Assembly: GCA_001302245.1 (NCBI GenBank)
Contig: LGYU01000001.1
Span: 205,183 to 269,182 of the forward strand
Reading direction: 5' to 3'
Length of the DNA stretch: 64,000 bases
From: Chitinophagaceae bacterium PMP191F
GTDB taxonomy: Bacteria; Bacteroidota; Bacteroidia; Chitinophagales; Chitinophagaceae
The position numbers and the translations under genes are program-made. Positions within the stretch are counted from its first letter, which is position 1, and each line of letters opens with the position of its first letter. The notes under the pieces are model-generated. The model was not told where the DNA came from. It saw nothing but the letters and a program-made list of their open reading frames with translations, and ran no database searches. This document shows, piece after piece, positions 25,976 through 35,819 of this stretch.

Positions 25976-27298
25976 ATGCAACAGTATTTTTCTTTCTCAC
26001 GGACAAAGACATTATACCGCACCGCTGCAACTGCTGCATTGTTCTTTACGCTGGCAACAGCCTGTGCACAACGTGCAGGTACAAAAAACGCAGATACCCT
26101 CCCTCCGCCGCATGCTACAAAATCAGCCACCAATTTCAGTAATGTAATAGGCTGGAAGAATGGCGAAATGCCCAAAGCTCCCGAAGGATTTACTGTTACC
26201 AGATATGCTGAAGACTTTGAAAATCCGCGCTGGTTGTATGTAACACCCAATGGTGATGTGCTGGTGGCAGAAAGCAATTCTAATTTCGGTTTCTTTATAA
26301 GAATGGGAGCACGCATTATCGGTGCCGCCAGGTCAAAAAATGTACGGCATAGTGCAGATCGCATTACGCTGCTGCGCGATACTGATAGGGATGGCAAACC
26401 GGATGTGCGTGAAGCATTGCTGACAAAACTTAACCAGCCGCTGGGAATGCTGGTGCTGGGCAAATGGCTGTATGTTGCCAATACGGATGCGTTGGTAAGA
26501 TTTCCTTATCAACCGGGGCAGATCACCATTACAGATAAACCTGAAAAGATACTTGATCTGCCTGCCGGTAAACACAACCGTCACTGGACAAGAAATATCA
26601 TTGCCAATGCCGACGGCTCTAAAATATACGTCGCAATCGGATCAGGAACCAATATTGCAGAAAAAGGTATTGCCAATGAATTGCTGCGTGCATGTATACT
26701 GGAGGTAAACCCGGATGGTTCGGCCATGCGGGTATATGCCAGTGGCTTGCGTAACCCTGTGGGTATAGACTGGGCGCCGGGTACACATACGTTGTGGGCA
26801 GCAGTTAACGAGCGTGATGAACTGGGTGATAACCTGGTACCGGATTATCTGACCGGTGTACGGGAAAATGGTTTTTACGGCTGGCCCTATGCCTACTTCG
26901 GACAGCATATAGATGAACGTGTAAAAGAGACCAATCTGGAACTGGTAAATAAATCAATAGTGCCCGATGTAGATCTGGGTTCGCACACCGCATCACTGGG
27001 ACTTGCTTTTTACCGCGGAAAAACATTTCCGGCTAAATACAGGGAAGGCGCTTTTATTGCACAACATGGTTCATGGAACCGTTCTGTATTATCAGGATAT
27101 AAGGTAGTGTTTGTGCCTTTCAGCAAAGGAAAACCGGTGGGCCCTCCCGAAGATTTCCTGACAGGTTTTGTAGCAGACCTGGATAAAGAAAGGGTGCATG
27201 GTCGTCCGGTGGGTATTACCATGATGCCGGATGGGTCATTACTGGTGGCAGATGATAAAAGTAATATTATCTGGCGCATACAGTACACAGGAAAATAG
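25976..27298 (+). CDS. sorbosone dehydrogenase-like (GSDH) beta-propeller protein
   Basis: The N-terminus has a signal sequence ending LATACAQ, possibly a lipoprotein cleavage site (Cys at about residue 30). The rest is a six-bladed propeller of the glucose/sorbosone dehydrogenase type: GFTVTRYAEDFENPRWL, DTDRDGKPDVREALL, ASGLRNPVGIDWAPGT, LWAAVNERDELGD, GFYGWPYAYFG, HTASLGLAFY and IAQHGSWNRS. Related enzymes oxidise sugars with PQQ in the periplasm. Whether this one binds PQQ is not shown by the sequence, and many family members have no known substrate. Confidence 0.85.
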   Translation: MQQYFSFSRTKTLYRTAATAALFFTLATACAQRAGTKNADTLPPPHATKSATNFSNVIGWKNGEMPKAPEGFTVTRYAEDFENPRWLYVTPNGDVLVAESNSNFGFFIRMGARIIGAARSKNVRHSADRITLLRDTDRDGKPDVREALLTKLNQPLGMLVLGKWLYVANTDALVRFPYQPGQITITDKPEKILDLPAGKHNRHWTRNIIANADGSKIYVAIGSGTNIAEKGIANELLRACILEVNPDGSAMRVYASGLRNPVGIDWAPGTHTLWAAVNERDELGDNLVPDYLTGVRENGFYGWPYAYFGQHIDERVKETNLELVNKSIVPDVDLGSHTASLGLAFYRGKTFPAKYREGAFIAQHGSWNRSVLSGYKVVFVPFSKGKPVGPPEDFLTGFVADLDKERVHGRPVGITMMPDGSLLVADDKSNIIWRIQYTGK

Positions 27299-27510
27299 CA
27301 TTGCAGTATTCAATCTCCGGGCTGTAACAACAGTTTTTTCTTTATAGTTACTTTATTCTTTTTTTGCAGCTGGTTTCATGATTTTGTGGCGGTAATGATA
27401 ACATTTATATTTCTGCAGATGTTATTATTAAAGGAAGGATCATCATGTCAGCATCCTGCTGAGTATCTCCGGGCAGTTTTTTAGAAGAATATAGGTAACT
27501 TAAAGTACGA

Positions 27511-29736
27511 ATGGATTATATAAGGGCATACAGGAGTTTTGTAACCAGTCATTATCTGAGCGAGGGCGTTCGTATGACAGTGGGTATCCTGATGCCTGCA
27601 TTTATTTTCGCGTGGTTTGATCATCTTACCATAGGAATTATTGTTTCTATCGGCGCATTGAGTGTTAGCCCGGTAGACAATGCGGGGCCTATTCTGCACC
27701 GCCGTAATGGCATGCTTATTTGCAACCTTGCTATTTTTATTGTAGCCGTAACAGTAGGCATTGCTGCGCACAACGCTTTCTGGTTGGGCGTGGTGATCAC
27801 GGTATGTTGTTTTTTCTTTTCCATGCTGGGTGTATATGGTGCCAGGGCCAGTTCCATTGGTATTGCAGCATTACTGGTAATGGTGCTGAACCTGGAACAC
27901 CGGCAGGATGGGTGGGATATTTTATGGAATGCATTGTACATCACCGCCGGTGGTATATGGTATATGTTATTCAGCATTCTACTGTACAGTTTCAGACCCT
28001 ATAAGCTGATCCAGCAGGCATTGGGTGATTGTATACAAACCACTGCCGACTATCTCCGTACAAGAGCTGCTTTTTACAATAAGGATGTGGATTATGACAC
28101 TACCTATCGCAACCTGCTGCAGCAACAGGTAACAGTACAGGAAAAACAGAATCTTGTCAGCGAACTGTTGTTCAAAACACGTAGTGTGGTAAAGGAATCT
28201 ACCAATACCAGCCGTGTACTGGTAATGATCTACCTGGATATTACAGACCTGTTTGAAAGGGTTATGACCTCTTACCAGGATTATACAGTATTACATTCAT
28301 ATTTTAACGATTCCGGTATACTGGAACAATACCGTGCGCTGATCCTTGAACTGGCTGATGAACTGGATGAGATCGGTATTGCTGTAAAAGTGGGCAAGGC
28401 ATCGCGTGAGCGCATTGCTTTTAGCAAACACCTCAAAGCATTGCAGGACGATTTTGTTGCCTTCCGAAAAGCACACATAAATGCTGAAAATATTGACGGC
28501 TTTATTACACTGCGGCATATTCTTACCAATATAGAAGACCTGGCAGACAGTATCCGCACGCTGCACAATTATACCACTTATGACAGGAAGCTGAAAAAGA
28601 AAAAGGTGTCTGAAGTAGCTTATGAAAAACTGATCACTCACCAGGATATCAGTGCGGTGGTATTTAAAGATAATTTAAGTCTGCATTCCAATATTTTCAG
28701 GCACTCGTTAAGGGTTTGTATCGCAGTAATGTTCGGGTACCTGATATCGCTGTTCTTTCATTTCGGACACGGTTACTGGATTCTGCTCACTATTATTGTG
28801 ATCCTGAAACCGGCATACAGTCTTACCAGGAAAAGAAACCGCGACAGGCTTATTGGTACATTCTGCGGCATTGCTATAGGTATTATTATCCTGTATTTTA
28901 TACGGAATGAAACAGTGTTGTTGGTGCTGATGGTGCTGCTGATGGCAGGTGCGTACAGCTTTATGCGCTTAAAGTATTTTGTAAGTGTGCTGCTGATGAC
29001 ACCTTACCTGCTGCTGTTCTTCCATTTGCTGTATCCGCATACATTTGAGTCTATACTGGTTGACAGGCTGATTGATACTGCTATCGGGTCTGTGATCGCT
29101 TTTGTTGCCAGTATATTCCTTGTGCCAACCTGGGAGCATGAAAAGATAAAAACGATGATGATGGATGCCCTGCGTGAGAACAGGGATTATTTTACACTGG
29201 TAGCAGGCAATTTTGCAGTAGAGCCGGTGCGGGGGGGCAACCATATCAGCATTGCACGCAAAAGCGCATTGGTGGCACTTGCCAATCTTTCAGATGCTTT
29301 CAACCGTATGTTGTCTGAACCGCGCAGCAAACAGAAAGATATCCAGATGCTGCACAAATTTGTAGTATTGAATCACATGCTGGCATCACATATTGCCACG
29401 CTGGCAACCTATATTGCTACCAAGTCTGCTGCACACCATACACAGAATATAGATGCGATCATTAAAGATATTTATGCCAGCCTTACCAACAGTATCACTA
29501 TGCTGGAACAGGAAGGAACGCCACAGGTAACGCTGCAAAAAGATGCATTACGTTTGCTGAATGCAAAGGCTTCGGGATTACTGGAAAAACGTCAGCAGGA
29601 ACTGCAGGAAGGCGTACATGATTCAGATACACGCAAAGAGCTGGTAGAAGTAAAACCTGTTATTGACCAGTTTAACTTCATCTACAATATTGCTATAGAT
29701 ATCAATAAGATCAGCAGTTCAATAGAAGTGGAATAA
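27511..29736 (+). CDS. FUSC-family (YccS/YhfK-like) inner-membrane protein
   Basis: The 741-residue protein has the family's duplicated plan: a first membrane block (about residues 15-165, five or six helices), a cytoplasmic helical region (about 170-395), a second membrane block (about 400-535) with the FUSC motif YWILLTIIVILKPAYSLTRKRNRDRLIGT (seen as ILKPAYSLTRKR), and a C-terminal cytoplasmic region to 741. FUSC proteins are related to aromatic acid efflux pumps such as AaeB, but YccS-type members have no proven substrate. No partner periplasmic adaptor gene is next to it. Confidence 0.88.
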   Translation: MDYIRAYRSFVTSHYLSEGVRMTVGILMPAFIFAWFDHLTIGIIVSIGALSVSPVDNAGPILHRRNGMLICNLAIFIVAVTVGIAAHNAFWLGVVITVCCFFFSMLGVYGARASSIGIAALLVMVLNLEHRQDGWDILWNALYITAGGIWYMLFSILLYSFRPYKLIQQALGDCIQTTADYLRTRAAFYNKDVDYDTTYRNLLQQQVTVQEKQNLVSELLFKTRSVVKESTNTSRVLVMIYLDITDLFERVMTSYQDYTVLHSYFNDSGILEQYRALILELADELDEIGIAVKVGKASRERIAFSKHLKALQDDFVAFRKAHINAENIDGFITLRHILTNIEDLADSIRTLHNYTTYDRKLKKKKVSEVAYEKLITHQDISAVVFKDNLSLHSNIFRHSLRVCIAVMFGYLISLFFHFGHGYWILLTIIVILKPAYSLTRKRNRDRLIGTFCGIAIGIIILYFIRNETVLLVLMVLLMAGAYSFMRLKYFVSVLLMTPYLLLFFHLLYPHTFESILVDRLIDTAIGSVIAFVASIFLVPTWEHEKIKTMMMDALRENRDYFTLVAGNFAVEPVRGGNHISIARKSALVALANLSDAFNRMLSEPRSKQKDIQMLHKFVVLNHMLASHIATLATYIATKSAAHHTQNIDAIIKDIYASLTNSITMLEQEGTPQVTLQKDALRLLNAKASGLLEKRQQELQEGVHDSDTRKELVEVKPVIDQFNFIYNIAIDINKISSSIEVE

Positions 29737-30044
29737 TGCCGGCGTCATCATCTTAACAGAAACCATATTACTTATATATTATCCTTTACGGTTTTGTAAA
29801 ATCAGTTATCCGCCTTACCAACTTCCTGAAGTGTATTGTAACACATTGTACTTAGCATAACAGTTGGCTATAAATACGTAGACTGCTGCAATCCGGATGT
29901 ATATAAAGTCATTTTATTGTCAGGATTTATTTTCAGTTTAATATAACAACAAATAAAATCCAACATGAAATCATTCTCCGTATGTACACTTACCAACCGC
30001 ATGTAACAACAATATTGAAATTTTTTAAAATTAAACATTGCAGT
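29737..30044. other. AT-rich 308 nt gap before the fasciclin gene
   Basis: I see no gene or strong hairpin here. A 13-codon frame beginning at 29965 (MKSFSVCTLTN) is probably chance. The region presumably carries the fasciclin gene's promoter, but no full TAnnTTTG was found. Confidence 0.4.
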
Positions 30045-30599
30045 ATGAAGACAATTAAGTCATGTGTGTGTATTATTATGGCAACATTATTGATGGGTGT
30101 AACCTATGCCCAGGAGAAAACAGTGGAAGTTGGTGGTGCGGCTATGTATCCTTCCAAAAACATCGTGCAGAATGCGGTAAATTCAAAGGACCATACTGTA
30201 CTGGTAGAAGCAGTAAAAGCAGCAGGGCTGGTATCAACACTGGAATCGGCTGGTCCTTTCACCGTGTTTGCGCCTACTAACACAGCATTCAACATGCTGC
30301 CACAGGGTACTGTGAATAATCTGCTGAAACCAGAAAACAAAGCAACATTAACCGGCATTCTTACTTACCACGTTGTGGCTGGTAAACTGGATTCTAAGGA
30401 ACTGGATCGTTTGATCAAAGCAGGAAAAGGAACGGCTGAACTGACAACAGTGCAAGGCGGAAAATTGTGGGTAATGATGAAAGGAAAGAAAATTGTACTG
30501 AAAGATGAAAAGGGTGGCATGGCAACAGTTACTATTAAAGATGTGTACCAGAGTAATGGCGTAATACATGTAATTGACCATGTAGTGATGCACAAGTAA
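30045..30599 (+). CDS. secreted fasciclin (FAS1)-domain protein
   Basis: A signal peptide (MKTIKSCVCIIMATLLMGVT, cleavage after YAQ) is followed by a single FAS1 domain over about residues 45-183. Marks are TLESAGPFTVFAPTNTAFNML (the H1 motif, here GPFTVFAPTNTAF), LTYHVVAGKL and the final NGVIHVIDHVVM. FAS1 domains mediate adhesion or matrix contacts outside the cytoplasm. The start is placed at the ATG that begins the signal peptide; 21 upstream codons in frame are rejected. The gene is monocistronic with a strong terminator downstream. Confidence 0.9.
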   Translation: MKTIKSCVCIIMATLLMGVTYAQEKTVEVGGAAMYPSKNIVQNAVNSKDHTVLVEAVKAAGLVSTLESAGPFTVFAPTNTAFNMLPQGTVNNLLKPENKATLTGILTYHVVAGKLDSKELDRLIKAGKGTAELTTVQGGKLWVMMKGKKIVLKDEKGGMATVTIKDVYQSNGVIHVIDHVVMHK

Positions 30600-30713
30600 G
30601 GATGCGAATGCAGGTAAAATACAGTTTATTTGTGTACGTGTTCCGGCCGTAACAGTAGTGAGGGATTTCATTCATAGATGAAGTAATGCAGTGAAGTCTG
30701 GTAACTACTTTCG

Positions 30714-30745
30714 CAATCCCGGTCGAAAGACCGGGATTGTCTTTT
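30714..30745 (+). terminator. intrinsic terminator of the fasciclin gene
   Basis: CAATCCCGGTC (30714-30724) and GACCGGGATTG (30729-30739) form a perfect 11 bp stem closed by a GAAA tetraloop, followed by TCTTTTT. It lacks a U tract on the opposite strand, so it serves the plus-strand message and not the convergent GH43 gene. Confidence 0.88.
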
Positions 30746-30808
30746 TATAAAAACGGATACATTGTTTCAGAAGAAGAGTGCGAAAGAGAAACAATGAACG
30801 CCTGCTGT

Positions 30809-32335
30809 TTATTTTCCAAACACTTTCATTTCCCACAAGCCTGCTGTACCTTGTGTAACAGACAAACGCAGAAAACGCGCCTTGCCGATCTTAGAGGCAA
30901 TATGTGGTGAACGTACAGTTATTTCCTGTTGTGTTGCGCAGGTCTGCCAGTTTACACCATCGTCAGATCTCTGCAATTGCCATGCATGCCCCAGTGAAGG
31001 GAAAACAAAATACATTTCACAACTACTGATACTTCTTGTTTTACCAAGATCAATCATAAGCCATGGTTGATGATCGTCTGTTTTTGCCAGCCACCTGGTA
31101 CCATTGGAACCGTCAACGGCCAGTTGTGGCATATAGGAAAAAGTGCGGCTTACTGTTTCTACTGTAGGGCCTTTAAAGTTATTGCCGATATTGATCAGTG
31201 CATTTGGGTTGGTTTCGATAGACTGTGAAACTGTTTTGGGTTCACGATAACTGGAAGCCGTAACTACGGCTCCTGTAGCAATATTATTCGCCTTTGTTGC
31301 CGGCTTGGCCAGGTAGCCTATACCCTTGTTGTCTACTATTACAGGTTCAATAGTACCGTCGGCGTTAAAGTGCATGCGGTTAGCAAATACCTGCCTGGTA
31401 GTACTGCCTTCACCATATTCCAGGTATACAAAAATAAAATCGTCTGTACCAGGTACCTGGAATACATTGCCATGACCGGGGCCCCATACTTTGTTTTCGA
31501 GAGAAGATTGTATAAAAATATCCTTACCGGCAGGTACTTCAAAAGGTCCCAGCGGACCGGTGCGGCTCATCATATAGCCATTTACATAATTGCCATGTCC
31601 GGACAGGGTGTATACATAGTAGTAAATGCCTTTGCGTTTGAAAAGCAATGGCCCTTCGGAGTAGCCGGAATGTTTGGTGGCTATTTCAACCGGCTTGCCA
31701 TCCAGCAACAACCAATCAGAAGAAAGTTTGGCTGCCATACGTCTGCGCCAGTATATATAACAACTGCCATCACTGTCAACAAAAGGTTCGCCGTCAATAT
31801 CCGGAACCAGAGCAGTGGCTTCTTTTCTGCCATTGAGCGGTTCGTTAAAAAATATCCCATCACCGGTAGCAAAATGAAAAGGTCCATCAGGGGTGGGTGC
31901 TGTCATTACATAAGTACCGGTACTGCCATCTGGTTTAACAATAGTTGGGAAAAGATAATAAATGCCATCTCTCATCAATGGTTTGCCAGGAGCCCAGTAA
32001 CGGAAGTAACCCGTTTTTTTAGCGCCTTTATCATCTGTGTATTCATATTGTTTGTTCCAGTCAATGCTGTTGATAATGGTACCGGAAAAACTCCAGTTTA
32101 CAAAGTCTTTCGATTTCCATACCACCGGCGGACCTGCCATGGATAAACCGCGGTCAATATCAGTAGTGGCATACAGGTAAAATGTATCATTGAACTTTAC
32201 CACGGAGGGATCGGCAATATTATCCGGAACTACGGGGTTAAAATTGACTGGTGTGGATGATTGTGCCTGTGCTGTTGTACCTGACAGCAGATAATTGAAC
32301 AACGATATTACTAAAGTGAAAACCTGTACACGCAT
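30809..32335 (-). CDS. secreted GH43-family glycosidase with C-terminal F5/8-type C domain
   Basis: After a signal peptide (cleavage near AQAQ, residue 25) the five-bladed GH43 propeller covers about residues 32-345. The catalytic triad is visible: base Asp at about 42 in IADPSV, the pKa-modulating Asp at about 187 in GEPFVDSDG, and acid Glu at about 227 in GYSEGPL. Residues 350-508 form a discoidin (F5/8 type C, CBM32-like) domain with DGSNGTRWLAKTDD and QPWLMIDLGKTRSISS. GH43 enzymes cut arabinan, xylan or galactan side chains; the subfamily is not assigned. An upstream in-frame extension of 60 codons is rejected because it lacks a signal peptide. The gene follows the CHAT cassette by 115 nt on the same strand. 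Confidence 0.88.
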   Translation of the reverse strand: MRVQVFTLVISLFNYLLSGTTAQAQSSTPVNFNPVVPDNIADPSVVKFNDTFYLYATTDIDRGLSMAGPPVVWKSKDFVNWSFSGTIINSIDWNKQYEYTDDKGAKKTGYFRYWAPGKPLMRDGIYYLFPTIVKPDGSTGTYVMTAPTPDGPFHFATGDGIFFNEPLNGRKEATALVPDIDGEPFVDSDGSCYIYWRRRMAAKLSSDWLLLDGKPVEIATKHSGYSEGPLLFKRKGIYYYVYTLSGHGNYVNGYMMSRTGPLGPFEVPAGKDIFIQSSLENKVWGPGHGNVFQVPGTDDFIFVYLEYGEGSTTRQVFANRMHFNADGTIEPVIVDNKGIGYLAKPATKANNIATGAVVTASSYREPKTVSQSIETNPNALINIGNNFKGPTVETVSRTFSYMPQLAVDGSNGTRWLAKTDDHQPWLMIDLGKTRSISSCEMYFVFPSLGHAWQLQRSDDGVNWQTCATQQEITVRSPHIASKIGKARFLRLSVTQGTAGLWEMKVFGK

Positions 32336-32450
32336 TGTTTCTCTTTTCAATAGGTACAAGATAGCATAATGACTGTATATACGATCCGTATTGGTAATAA
32401 ATGACAAGTGAAAGAGAATATCCGCGTAAAAGAAGTGAATACAGGTAAAG

Positions 32451-35228
32451 TTATCGGCGGGAAACAGTACCAGCTTTATTTTTCTTCCAGTATTTTCTGC
32501 CTGCAATAAATGCACCCAGTGTACCAGCCATCAGTAAAAGATATTGTAACCAGGAATATGTTTCATTGATTATTACTGCATCTGACTTACCTGTTAATAC
32601 TGTAGCTGCCCAATAATAGGGAAGTGTTGCTTCGCGTGATGGGTTCTGTAAAAACTCCAGTTTTGCTTTCTGTAGTGCAATGTCTGCAGGCAAACCTTTG
32701 GTCAGTTGTTTGTAAAACAATTCTGTCAGCCTGTAGGTAGGGCCATTATCAACAGCCCATAAATTTATAACTGCTGCCGGAATACCGGTAGCAGCAAATG
32801 CACGGTTAAAACTGAATACACCTTCACCATGATAAAAGTTACCATTACCTGTTTCACAGGCCGATAATACAATAAGACGGGTTATCGGTTTATTTTCCGG
32901 GATCAGCTCTGACAGGTATAATACGGAATCAGAAAAATAAATAACAGGTTCACCATGTTCGCTGCTATCTGCAGCGTGCGTATACAACTGGATGATATTG
33001 TATTGCGGAAAATTGGCCAGGAAGTTTTTACGCGATGCGTTGCTGAAAAGAAAATGATGCGGTTGATTAAAATAACGATTGATCCTGACCAGTGATTCAT
33101 CACTGCCGGGAAGATCGGACAGGTCTGTATAATGCGTATACCGCACTGGTGCCATGCCCATCAGGGAATTGCCGGATATGTTGGGTGATGATTCACCCAA
33201 CAGGTAGCGTGCGGAATACGTATAGCTTACCGCATGGTTGCGGATAAAGTAATTATCCTGTGCGGTATTATCTGTGATCAGTGATTCAAATGGGAAATAA
33301 CTGCCATCCGGTGAAATGATGACACGTTGCTGCGGTATTTGTTTTTCACCAAAAAGTAACAGGTACAGGTTATACGCTGTTTGAATATAACCCCGGTGAT
33401 CTTTATTTAGCAGTACAGCATCAGAAAGATAAGTGTTGTAGCGGGCAACAGTATTTTCATAATCTCTTTTATCAAGTCTTCGCAGTGTGGTATTGTTGTG
33501 CATTGCCAGTAATACATATACCGCACTGTCTCCATTAAATATTTCTACCAGCACACGATCCTTGTCCAGTAATTGTTGTTGTGCCTGTTGCAGTGTAATA
33601 AAAGAAGTATCAATATAGCGTTGGTAGTAAGCAGGGTTTTTTGTTTTGATCTGTTGCTGTAACCTGTCCAGCTTACGGGTATTGTTGAACAGTGATTCTG
33701 CTGTTCCCTGTTGCAGGTTGCCTTCATGCTGTTCTTTTTTCAGGTGTATAATGGTGCGTTGCAATTGTGCCTGTTCCAAAATGTTTTCCTGGTTCAGGAA
33801 ATGTTGCTGCAATAACTGATCATCCAGTATTACTGCCCTGTTCTTTTCAAAAAAATAAAATGCAGTAGTGACATCACCGGTCAGGTATGCCGCTTCAATA
33901 GCCTGCTCGTACAGGCGGCGTGAATCATTGCGCCAGAAAAGGCGCGAAGCCAGTTCTGATTGTTCCAGGCGTATTCTTGCCAGTACGCGATCTGCTGTTT
34001 TGTATACCTGCATGGCGGCTGCAATAGCATGGGCTGAATGTGTTTGTTTATACATTTTCAGCCAGGCATTGCCCTTGTCAATCATCAGTGCCGTGATGTA
34101 CCAAACCCTGTCGTACTGTGTAATAAAACCCTGCGGCAGGTTGGCAAATTTTATTTCATTCATGCCTGGTTCTACCTGGTCAAATGCTTTCTGGAAAAAG
34201 TAAAAGGCAGAATCATACTGGCCGGCTTCCGTATAGGCGCCGGCAATATTGCTCAACAGGTTCAGCGCTTCCTGTGCTTCTTCCATGGTTTGACGTGCCG
34301 GAGCTTTTACAAATTGCAATGCCCTGAAATAATAGGAGAGTGCTTTGCGCGGATCTTTATGATGCTTGTAATACAGGTAGTAGCCTGTGTTTTCAAGCAC
34401 CTGCAAACAGCGGATGCTATCGTGTTTGTTTACATTTTTAAGGGCCGTGGAATAATATTGAAGGGCCTGGGCAAAATTTCCACGTCCCAGTTCCACACGG
34501 CCAGACTGTTCATAAATGTTTGATGCCAGTTCAGGAATAGTACGCCGGTATAGCGCTGCCTTACCGGAAAGCAGTTTTTCAGCCGCTGTAAAATTGTTTA
34601 ATTCCAGTTCTGCATTGATCTCGAAATTGAGAAAGATGCTATAATAATGTTGTGTATCGTTGACCAGTGTAACCGCGTCCTTTTCACCAATACGTGCATA
34701 TTCAATACAGCGGATATAATCACCAATATCAAACAGGTATTTAACCCGCGTCCACAATGCGTACAGATAAAAGGGGTTTACTATGGACTGTTTTGTTGCA
34801 ATGTCAATACAATTTTCCAGGGCCCTTACTTTTTCTGCCGGCTGGTTCAGTGCGTCATAATATCCTGCCAGTTTATAATAACATTTTACCAGGTTGCCGG
34901 TGTGTACCGGCGGATGGCCTTTTTGAGCGTTGACCAGTGTGATGGCTTCTTTGGTAAAACGTATAGCATGCAGAAAGTTTTCTTTATCAGCATACAGGTC
35001 AGCCATTTTCTGTAGCATCAGCAAGTGAACAGAATCATGCAGATGATCATATTGTGCAATGTGCTGGTAACAGGAGCTCAATGCTTTTAATTGTTCATCA
35101 GCAGATATGCCGGTAGTATTCTGTACCAGTGCGGAGACCTGTTTCCAGAAAGCATCCTGCCCGGGATCGGCCCGGGCAGGGAGAGTTGCCAGTACTAAAC
35201 AATAAAATGTTATAAGAGTTTTATTCAC
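32451..35228 (-). CDS. TPR-CHAT protein, predicted membrane-anchored caspase-like protease
   Basis: A signal peptide (LITFYCLVLATLPARA) opens the 925-residue protein. About residues 30-460 are helical TPR-type repeats, followed by a coiled-coil-rich linker (about 460-560, many Gln). The CHAT domain covers about 600-880: the predicted catalytic His is H751 in IIQLYTHAAD and the Cys is C791 in IVLSACETGNG, with GVFSFNRAFAATGIPAAVINLWAVD after it. A single C-terminal TM helix (about 892-912) and basic tail (KYWKKNK) follow. The signal peptide plus stop-transfer tail place the CHAT domain in the periplasm. It is the last gene of a sigma/anti-sigma cassette. Proteolytic activity is inferred from the intact dyad. 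Confidence 0.85.
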   Translation of the reverse strand: MNKTLITFYCLVLATLPARADPGQDAFWKQVSALVQNTTGISADEQLKALSSCYQHIAQYDHLHDSVHLLMLQKMADLYADKENFLHAIRFTKEAITLVNAQKGHPPVHTGNLVKCYYKLAGYYDALNQPAEKVRALENCIDIATKQSIVNPFYLYALWTRVKYLFDIGDYIRCIEYARIGEKDAVTLVNDTQHYYSIFLNFEINAELELNNFTAAEKLLSGKAALYRRTIPELASNIYEQSGRVELGRGNFAQALQYYSTALKNVNKHDSIRCLQVLENTGYYLYYKHHKDPRKALSYYFRALQFVKAPARQTMEEAQEALNLLSNIAGAYTEAGQYDSAFYFFQKAFDQVEPGMNEIKFANLPQGFITQYDRVWYITALMIDKGNAWLKMYKQTHSAHAIAAAMQVYKTADRVLARIRLEQSELASRLFWRNDSRRLYEQAIEAAYLTGDVTTAFYFFEKNRAVILDDQLLQQHFLNQENILEQAQLQRTIIHLKKEQHEGNLQQGTAESLFNNTRKLDRLQQQIKTKNPAYYQRYIDTSFITLQQAQQQLLDKDRVLVEIFNGDSAVYVLLAMHNNTTLRRLDKRDYENTVARYNTYLSDAVLLNKDHRGYIQTAYNLYLLLFGEKQIPQQRVIISPDGSYFPFESLITDNTAQDNYFIRNHAVSYTYSARYLLGESSPNISGNSLMGMAPVRYTHYTDLSDLPGSDESLVRINRYFNQPHHFLFSNASRKNFLANFPQYNIIQLYTHAADSSEHGEPVIYFSDSVLYLSELIPENKPITRLIVLSACETGNGNFYHGEGVFSFNRAFAATGIPAAVINLWAVDNGPTYRLTELFYKQLTKGLPADIALQKAKLEFLQNPSREATLPYYWAATVLTGKSDAVIINETYSWLQYLLLMAGTLGAFIAGRKYWKKNKAGTVSRR

Positions 35229-35295
35229 TGGCTTGCTGTTGCTATGTTGACCAAAAAGTGCTTTACAGGTTGTGTAAAAGGGTGCGTTGCATCAC

Positions 35296-35745
35296 TTATT
35301 GTGGTTTGGCCGGCGTAGGACCGGAAGGCGGAGCGCCAATGAGGTTATAGGTCAGTACATTGGGATCGCTTTCGCCGTCGTTGCTATCGGTAAGAGGCAT
35401 GGAATTGCTCATAACGCTCAGGGCATTCATGGTTTGCAGGGCTGCAACTGTTTTTTTCAGGGTTCTGCCTGTTTTCTGCGTATTGATGTATACTTCTACG
35501 GTAGGAGCATTTCTGTTCTCTTTATCTTTTACGATATTCCATTTTAAAAGCTGGGTGCCTTTGGGAATATATTTATTCTGGCTGTAATACTGTTGCAGCA
35601 GTTTGTCAATGATCTTGATCTGGTAACCAATGGCTTTCTGCAGTGAGTTATAATTTCTTTTGTCGATCAGCAGTTGCGCTTTATCTTCTTTTAATGACCT
35701 GCTTACCCCGTTTGATGGCAGTACTGTGCCATTTTTTGTACTCAT
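35296..35745 (-). CDS. unknown 149-aa protein of the sigma-CHAT cassette
   Basis: I do not recognise this protein. It has no signal peptide and no TM segment, begins with a polar region (MSTKNGTVLPSNGVSRSLKE), has a helix-rich middle (about residues 20-60) and a mixed region containing VEVYINTQKTGRTLKKTV, and ends in a Pro-rich tail (LIGAPPSGPTPAKPQ). It lies between the anti-sigma-like gene and the CHAT gene on the same strand, with gaps of 74 and 67 nt, so co-transcription is likely. Its place invites the idea that it is a substrate or adaptor of the CHAT protein, which is speculation. Confidence 0.7.
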   Translation of the reverse strand: MSTKNGTVLPSNGVSRSLKEDKAQLLIDKRNYNSLQKAIGYQIKIIDKLLQQYYSQNKYIPKGTQLLKWNIVKDKENRNAPTVEVYINTQKTGRTLKKTVAALQTMNALSVMSNSMPLTDSNDGESDPNVLTYNLIGAPPSGPTPAKPQ

Positions 35746-35819
35746 AACAAGTGTTTTTTACATTATAAATGATGATTACGAAAACACAATAACAAGTGAC
35801 CCCGGAAAGCAGCGAAGTA

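Noticed and set aside
29965..30006. 13-codon frame upstream of the fasciclin gene, possible leader peptide
   Set aside because: No run of regulatory codons and no terminator/antiterminator pair follows.
31370..32146. 258-codon frame antisense to the GH43 gene
   Set aside because: It lies fully within a well-supported gene on the other strand and shows no recognisable domain; long antisense frames are common over such genes.
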